Below, one piece after another: positions 59,818-64,000 of a stretch of 64,000 nucleotides of DNA (the first letter of the stretch is position 1; each line of letters begins with the position of its first letter). The stretch comes from Chryseobacterium sp. G0186 (GTDB lineage Bacteria; Bacteroidota; Bacteroidia; Flavobacteriales; Weeksellaceae), in the NCBI RefSeq assembly GCF_003815675.1, contig NZ_CP033918.1:4092001-4156000 (forward strand). The letters run 5' to 3'. The position numbers and the translations under genes are program-made. The notes below the pieces were generated by a model. The model saw only the letters and a program-made list of their open reading frames with translations, made no database searches and was not told the DNA's origin.

Positions 59818-59836
59818 TGAATTCATCAGAGTTTTT
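59807..59836. terminator. Bidirectional palindromic terminator
   Basis: AAAAACTCTGATGAA is followed without a loop by its exact complement, giving T runs on both strands. It overlaps the end of the small membrane protein gene and lies just past panC. Confidence 0.8.
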
Positions 59837-59859
59837 ATTTTATATTTATATATGTATTA

Positions 59860-60708
59860 TTAATCAAGATGCATATTATCAATTAACCTTACTCCATCTA
59901 CCACTACTACAATAAAGGCTCTGAAATTTCTGTCTTTATAGAAGAATTCTGTTTCCTGTAAGGTGTTTTCATCGGCGATCAGAAAATATTCCAGTTGCAT
60001 TCCCTGTTGATTGTCAAAAATATCTGTTACACGTTCTTTTATTTCCGGGATGGTAACGGTTCTGAACCAGTCGTTAACCTTATTTAAGGTTTCATAGATG
60101 ACTTTAGAGGCGTCTTTTCTATCTTCATGAAGCCTTTGGTTTCTTGAGCTTAAAGCCAACCCATTTTCGGCTCTATAAATAGAAACTCCCTTTATTTTAA
60201 CAGGTATGTGCTTTTTATCGACCATTTTTTTGATGATGGCAAGCTGTTGAAAGTCTTTTTCACCAAAATAAGCGCAGTCTGGCTGTATCTGCCTGAAGAG
60301 TTCCTCTACCACAGTTCCTACGCCGTCAAAGTGTCCGGGTCTGGATTTTCCTTCCATTTCATTTTCCAATCCATCAAAGTCATAATGCTGACTTTCTGCT
60401 TTTTCAGGGTAAATATCTGTTACTTCTGGGATGTAGACTGCATCTACAAGCCCTGATTTTTCCAGGATTAAAATGTCTCTGTTGATATCTCTTGGATACT
60501 TTTCCAGATCCTCAGGGTTATTGAATTGGGTAGGATTTACAAAAATTGAAGAAATAACAAGGTCATTCTCCTTTTTTGCTTCCTCATACAGGGAAAGATG
60601 TCCCTTGTGCAGAGCTCCCATCGTAGGGGCAAAGCCAATTCTTTTTCCCATTTCCTTCTGTCTTTCAATGAAATCCTGAAGGGTTTTCCTGTTTTTTATA
60701 ACTTCCAT
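59860..60708 (-). CDS. panC: Pantothenate synthetase
   Basis: The enzyme joins pantoate and beta-alanine with ATP, the last step of pantothenate (coenzyme A) synthesis. The 282-residue sequence has IGFAPTMGALHKGHLSLYEE (P-T-M-G-x-L-H-x-G-H), VNPTQFNNPEDLEKYPRD, GKSRPGHFDGVGTVVEEL, FGEKDFQQLAIIKKMV, and GLALSSRNQRLHEDRKDA. The family length is normal. It is divergent from the glgA-like gene at 60880. Confidence 0.96.
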   Translation of the reverse strand: MEVIKNRKTLQDFIERQKEMGKRIGFAPTMGALHKGHLSLYEEAKKENDLVISSIFVNPTQFNNPEDLEKYPRDINRDILILEKSGLVDAVYIPEVTDIYPEKAESQHYDFDGLENEMEGKSRPGHFDGVGTVVEELFRQIQPDCAYFGEKDFQQLAIIKKMVDKKHIPVKIKGVSIYRAENGLALSSRNQRLHEDRKDASKVIYETLNKVNDWFRTVTIPEIKERVTDIFDNQQGMQLEYFLIADENTLQETEFFYKDRNFRAFIVVVVDGVRLIDNMHLD

Positions 60709-60832
60709 AGTTTATTGTAATACTTATTCAAAAATACTAAAAATATCACATAATAAAGTGTGTTTTTAATACTTTGGAAAAGGGAAATTTCGTAAAAAAA
60801 TGTTAATTAAAATAATGTTGGATGTTTTTTTG

Positions 60833-60840
60833 TAATTTTG
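60833..60840 (+). promoter_or_regulatory. -7 promoter element of the glgA-like gene
   Basis: TAATTTTG lies 39 bases before the ATG at 60880 and overlaps a TTG at 60838, which I reject as the start. Confidence 0.5.
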
Positions 60841-60879
60841 CACATTAAAGCATTTTTACAAAAACTAGATAGAAAATTT

Positions 60880-61650
60880 ATGCCGAATCAAAAAATACTG
60901 TACATTACGACAGAGATGTATCCATACCAAGAAGATACGAATATGGCTGCTGTTGTAAACAAAATGGCACTTAAGATGCACAATGAAGGCAATGATGTAA
61001 GAGTTTTTATGCCAAGATTTGGACAAATAAGTGAGAGAAAATTCCAACTTCATGAGGTGATCCGTCTTTCAGGGATGAATATTATTATCAATGACCTGGA
61101 TCAGCCTCTAATCATTAAAGTAGCGTCTCTTCCGGGGGAAAGACTTCAGGTTTACTTTATTGACAATGAAGAATACTTCAAAAGAAAGCAATATTATTTC
61201 GATGATGAAGAAAAGCCTTTTGACGATAACGACGAGAGAGCTATCTTCTTTGCAAGAGGTGTTATTGAAACAATCAAAAAGCTGAATTGGGTTCCAGACG
61301 TGATTCATTTAAATGGATGGATGTCTTCTTTTGTTCCAATTTATCTTAAGACTTACTACGAATCAGATACTTATTTCAAGGATGCTAAAATTGTGCTTTC
61401 TCTATACAACGAGAAAGATGCAGACCTTGACAAAAAGATTGATGAAAAGCTGAAGTTCGATAATATTTCAGGATTAAAAGCGTTAGATAACCCAACAATC
61501 AAAAGTTTTGTTATCGAAAGTATGAACTATGTAGATGCCGTTGTAAAAGGAGATGAATTCCTGGATGAAGACCTTGATAAGGCTTTTAATGAAACAACGA
61601 TTCAAAAGTCAGAGTATCTTGACGTAGATTCTATAAACCAACTTTATTAA
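60880..61650 (+). CDS. Truncated glycogen/starch-synthase-like protein (GT5 N-terminal domain only)
   Basis: The 256-residue protein matches the N-terminal Rossmann domain of GlgA: KILYITTEMYPYQEDTNMAA, NDVRVFMPRFGQISERKFQL, and DVIHLNGWMSSFVPIYLKTY. Complete GlgA has about 480 residues, and the C-terminal GT-B domain is missing. The ADP-glucose motif K-x-G-G-L is replaced by an acidic/Asn stretch (YQEDTNM). It stops before the catalytic region, so synthesis of glycogen is unlikely. A second role, such as regulation, is possible. It lies 13 bases before a DUF4270 gene and 130 bases from divergent panC. Confidence 0.8.
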   Translation: MPNQKILYITTEMYPYQEDTNMAAVVNKMALKMHNEGNDVRVFMPRFGQISERKFQLHEVIRLSGMNIIINDLDQPLIIKVASLPGERLQVYFIDNEEYFKRKQYYFDDEEKPFDDNDERAIFFARGVIETIKKLNWVPDVIHLNGWMSSFVPIYLKTYYESDTYFKDAKIVLSLYNEKDADLDKKIDEKLKFDNISGLKALDNPTIKSFVIESMNYVDAVVKGDEFLDEDLDKAFNETTIQKSEYLDVDSINQLY

Positions 61651-61663
61651 AAACACATTTTTA

Positions 61664-63316
61664 ATGACTCATAATCTTAAAAAGACTTTCGCCATGCTTT
61701 TATTGGCGATTTTCGGAAGTGCAATCCTTTATAATTGTGAACCGGATCCAGATTCTCTTGGTGAGCAACTCTTTAATAAAGATGCAGCAACGGGTGAAGA
61801 AGTTTCATATCCTATTATTGGTTATAATATTGACAATCATGATTCAATCAGAAGTGATGCTTCCAGACTTATTACCGGATTAAGCGGAACAGGAGCTGCA
61901 TTATCTACCGGAGTTCTTGGTTCTTTTACAGAGGGGCAGTTTGGAATGCAGAAAGCATCCTATGTTACTCAATTGAGAATGCCTACTGATAATTTTGATT
62001 TCAACGGGCCTAATGCAAAAATTGACTCTGTTGTATTGGTAGTAAGACCACCGGCTAACACCATGGAGAATACCTATTATATTACGGATTCAATAAAGGC
62101 ACCTGGAGCATATGATAAAAATGACTTTATGGTGGGTACTGAAACGGTTCCGGTTTCTATCGAAAAGAAATCATACCCAGTGCGTAAATATGGTAAAATA
62201 GGAGGAGCTGCCAAATCCATGACCATTAATGTACATGAAGTTACAACATTTTTGGATGCAAATAATGAGGCATTTCAACGTTCTAATGCGAATGTTGGTA
62301 TTGGTGAATTGTTAGGATCAGGAGTTTTTGATGGAAATGTAAGTACGGTAACTGTTACAAAAAAATCTGATAACTCTAATTTGTTTACCGGAAATCTTGG
62401 ATTCAGAATTAAATTGAGCAATACAGATTTCTTCACAACTCATATTATTGATAAAAAAGGGAAGCCTGAGCTTCAGGATGCTGCTAACTTTACCAGATAT
62501 TTTAAAGGGATCAGACTTTCTGTACAGGAAACAGATAAATATCTTTTCCAGTTTTCACCTGACGACATGGAATTGATCATGTACTATAAATATGATAAAA
62601 CAGAGAACAGTACAACAACTCGTCCACAAGCAACTCTTAATTTTAACTTAGGAAATCTGAATTCTCATATTGGTCAATATGAATATAACAGAGAAGGATA
62701 TCCGGTTAAGTTTGCATTGGACAATACTAAGCCATCAGGTGATCCAAGACTTTTTGTTCAGGGAATGGGAGGTCCATCAATAGGAGTGAAAATTCCTGAT
62801 GAGACTATTGAAAAGCTTAAAACGATGTTTGCAGATAAGAAAATAGGTATTGTAGGAGCAAAAATTAGAATTTTTGCAGATCCATTAACCTTTACAAATG
62901 CTCATTCTGTAGAGGGAGACCGTAAATTTACATTGGTACCACTTATATATAAGGAGGGTACTACAACGATTGATTACTCAAAATTAAGTTTTACATCCGA
63001 TGTAACTGCAGGACTGAATATGTATATTTATGGTAAAAAGACAGATATAGCTCCTGAATATTATGACTTCGTAGTGACAAAAACATTAAAGAATATTATT
63101 GAAAGGCCAAGTACTGCTAGTGCAGCAGATATGGTAAATAATCCATTGCTTATCAACATGGGAACATTTGTAAAAAATGCACAAGGAGCTGCTGTTGGTG
63201 CTAAATTTACAACAAGGGCAGTCGATGCGAACAGAGCTATTTTTATAGGAAGTGATGCGTCGAATATGAATGGAATTAAGTTGTTGGTTACTTATGCTAC
63301 AAAGAAAATAAATTAA
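61664..63316 (+). CDS. DUF4270 lipoprotein
   Basis: The 550-residue protein has a lipoprotein-like signal with Cys near residue 26 (FGSAILYNCEPDPDSLGEQL). The body is the DUF4270 domain, recognised by D-x-x-G near the start of the mature part and by beta-rich blocks such as KIDSVVLVVRPPANTMENTY, KFTLVPLIYKEG and MNGIKLLVTYATKK. The family occurs mainly in Bacteroidota, anchored in the outer membrane, and its function is unknown. The gene lies between the glgA-like gene (13 bases) and glmS (28 bases), a conserved flavobacterial order. Confidence 0.85.
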   Translation: MTHNLKKTFAMLLLAIFGSAILYNCEPDPDSLGEQLFNKDAATGEEVSYPIIGYNIDNHDSIRSDASRLITGLSGTGAALSTGVLGSFTEGQFGMQKASYVTQLRMPTDNFDFNGPNAKIDSVVLVVRPPANTMENTYYITDSIKAPGAYDKNDFMVGTETVPVSIEKKSYPVRKYGKIGGAAKSMTINVHEVTTFLDANNEAFQRSNANVGIGELLGSGVFDGNVSTVTVTKKSDNSNLFTGNLGFRIKLSNTDFFTTHIIDKKGKPELQDAANFTRYFKGIRLSVQETDKYLFQFSPDDMELIMYYKYDKTENSTTTRPQATLNFNLGNLNSHIGQYEYNREGYPVKFALDNTKPSGDPRLFVQGMGGPSIGVKIPDETIEKLKTMFADKKIGIVGAKIRIFADPLTFTNAHSVEGDRKFTLVPLIYKEGTTTIDYSKLSFTSDVTAGLNMYIYGKKTDIAPEYYDFVVTKTLKNIIERPSTASAADMVNNPLLINMGTFVKNAQGAAVGAKFTTRAVDANRAIFIGSDASNMNGIKLLVTYATKKIN

Positions 63317-63344
63317 AACACAATAAAACACAAGACAAAATAAT

Positions 63345-64000
63345 ATGTGCGGAATAGTAGGATATACAGGTTTCCAAGATGCTTATGAGATCGTAATTAA
63401 CGGTCTTAGAAGATTGGAATACAGAGGATATGACAGTGCGGGAATTGTTTTAGAAGGTTCAAACAATAAGTTTGAAGTACAAAAAACAAAAGGGAAAGTT
63501 GAGGATTTGGTAAATATTTCGAAAGAATTAAAGGGAACCGCAAAAATTGGTATGGGACATACCCGTTGGGCAACCCATGGAGTTCCTAGTGATAGAAACT
63601 CCCACCCACATGTGTCAAATAATGGAAAAATAGCACTTGTACACAATGGTATTATTGAAAATTATGATACCATTAAGACAATGCTTACTGATAAAGGATT
63701 TACTTTCAAATCTGAAACAGATACTGAAGTACTGGTGAATTTAGTTCAGTATTTTATGGACCTTAATCCGGAGATTGATTTCCCTACGGCAGTAAGATAT
63801 GCATTGAACGAAGTATACGGAGCGTATGCAATCACTGTTCTTCATGAGGATTATCCTGGAGTTTTGGTGGTAGGAAGACTTGGTTCTCCTTTAGCAATCG
63901 GAATTGGCGAAAAAGAATATTTTATTGCTTCTGATGCTTCTCCTTTTGTAGAATTTACAAAAGAAGCGATCTATCTTGAGGAAGGACATATGGCAACGAT
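63345..64000 (+). CDS. glmS: Glutamine:fructose-6-phosphate aminotransferase (3' truncated)
   Basis: The first 218 codons are visible with no stop. The protein starts MCGIVGYTGF with the N-terminal nucleophile Cys2, then NGLRRLEYRGYDSAGIVL, GMGHTRWATHGVPSDRNSHP and IALVHNGIIENYDTIKTML, all GlmS glutaminase-domain landmarks. The isomerase domain would lie beyond the window. GlmS makes glucosamine 6-phosphate, the first step of UDP-GlcNAc and hence peptidoglycan and LPS synthesis. No stem-loop of a glmS ribozyme is evident in the short gap to DUF4270. Confidence 0.95.
   Translation, partial: MCGIVGYTGFQDAYEIVINGLRRLEYRGYDSAGIVLEGSNNKFEVQKTKGKVEDLVNISKELKGTAKIGMGHTRWATHGVPSDRNSHPHVSNNGKIALVHNGIIENYDTIKTMLTDKGFTFKSETDTEVLVNLVQYFMDLNPEIDFPTAVRYALNEVYGAYAITVLHEDYPGVLVVGRLGSPLAIGIGEKEYFIASDASPFVEFTKEAIYLEEGHMAT

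Noticed and set aside
63317..63344. A glmS ribozyme before glmS
   Set aside because: The gap is only 28 bases and A-rich, with no room for the ribozyme fold.

Overview
The window is an ordinary chromosomal stretch of a low-GC member of the Flavobacteriia, most likely Chryseobacterium or a close relative (Weeksellaceae). This rests on several things. Many genes are preceded by the Bacteroidota -7 promoter element TAnnTTTG, and strong Shine-Dalgarno sites are largely absent. Type IX secretion is represented by PorZ, a type A sorting tail and a type B (gliding-type) sorting tail. Flavobacterial family genes are present (DUF4270, DUF1684, DUF6496, AadS-like adenylyltransferase, cholesterol-oxidase-like GMC enzyme). 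The order panC / glgA-like / DUF4270 / glmS is also a flavobacterial arrangement. I see no prophage, insertion sequence, integrase, CRISPR array or rRNA operon.

Layout. 1-246 is the tail of a SulP anion transporter. 548-6592 is a compact plus-strand tellurite-resistance-type (Ter) stress cluster: HAD hydrolase, phosphoribosyltransferase, TerD, TelA, an unrecognised 315-residue protein, a second TerD, and TerC. 6.6-13 kb holds small regulated units: a TetR/NTF2-like pair with a visible operator, a catalase-like protein, an FKBP isomerase, a lipoprotein, and an Rrf2 regulator next to an NAD(P)-binding protein and a metallo-hydrolase, with two matching operator palindromes. 13-18.2 kb has an M23 peptidase, gpsA and a tandem family of three secreted proteins. 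18.7-28 kb is metabolic and accessory (mqo, an AadS-like enzyme, a GMC oxidoreductase, GNAT, an SDR plus a GH63-like glucosidase).

28-32.7 kb is a minus-strand operon: a 5'-nucleotidase split into two genes, then porZ and recO. dapA is divergent from it. 33.8-36.2 kb has a GNAT, an AraC-type regulator translationally coupled to a receiver that lacks its phospho-acceptor Asp, and a 614-base gene-free stretch with nested inverted repeats. 36.2-47.4 kb is mostly minus strand: recG, a periplasmic thioredoxin, three POT peptide transporters, a YhcG/DUF1016 nuclease lodged among them, and a dipeptidyl-peptidase IV. The peptidase and transporters together look like a peptide-harvesting locus. 47.5-57 kb holds small hypothetical genes, an alpha-glucan-phosphorylase-like protein lacking the PLP lysine, a large type IX-secreted protein, a DinB-like protein, mtaB and an FMN-binding glutamate-synthase-like protein. 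57-64 kb has an FKBP-like lipoprotein, an S4 RNA-binding protein, aroK, a tRNA-Lys/tRNA-Leu/tRNA-Lys cluster, panC, a truncated glgA-like gene, a DUF4270 lipoprotein and the start of glmS.

The best candidates for under-described biology are: the HAD+PRTase+TerD+TelA cluster with its unknown member; the AraC/pseudo-receiver pair; the glucan-phosphorylase-like protein with Thr in place of the PLP Lys; the structured gene-free region upstream of recG; and the repeat insertion inside one member of the secreted-protein triplet. Several genes have apparent TTG starts that lie inside a -7 promoter element. For those I moved the start to the next ATG (or GTG), which restores a normal N-terminus.
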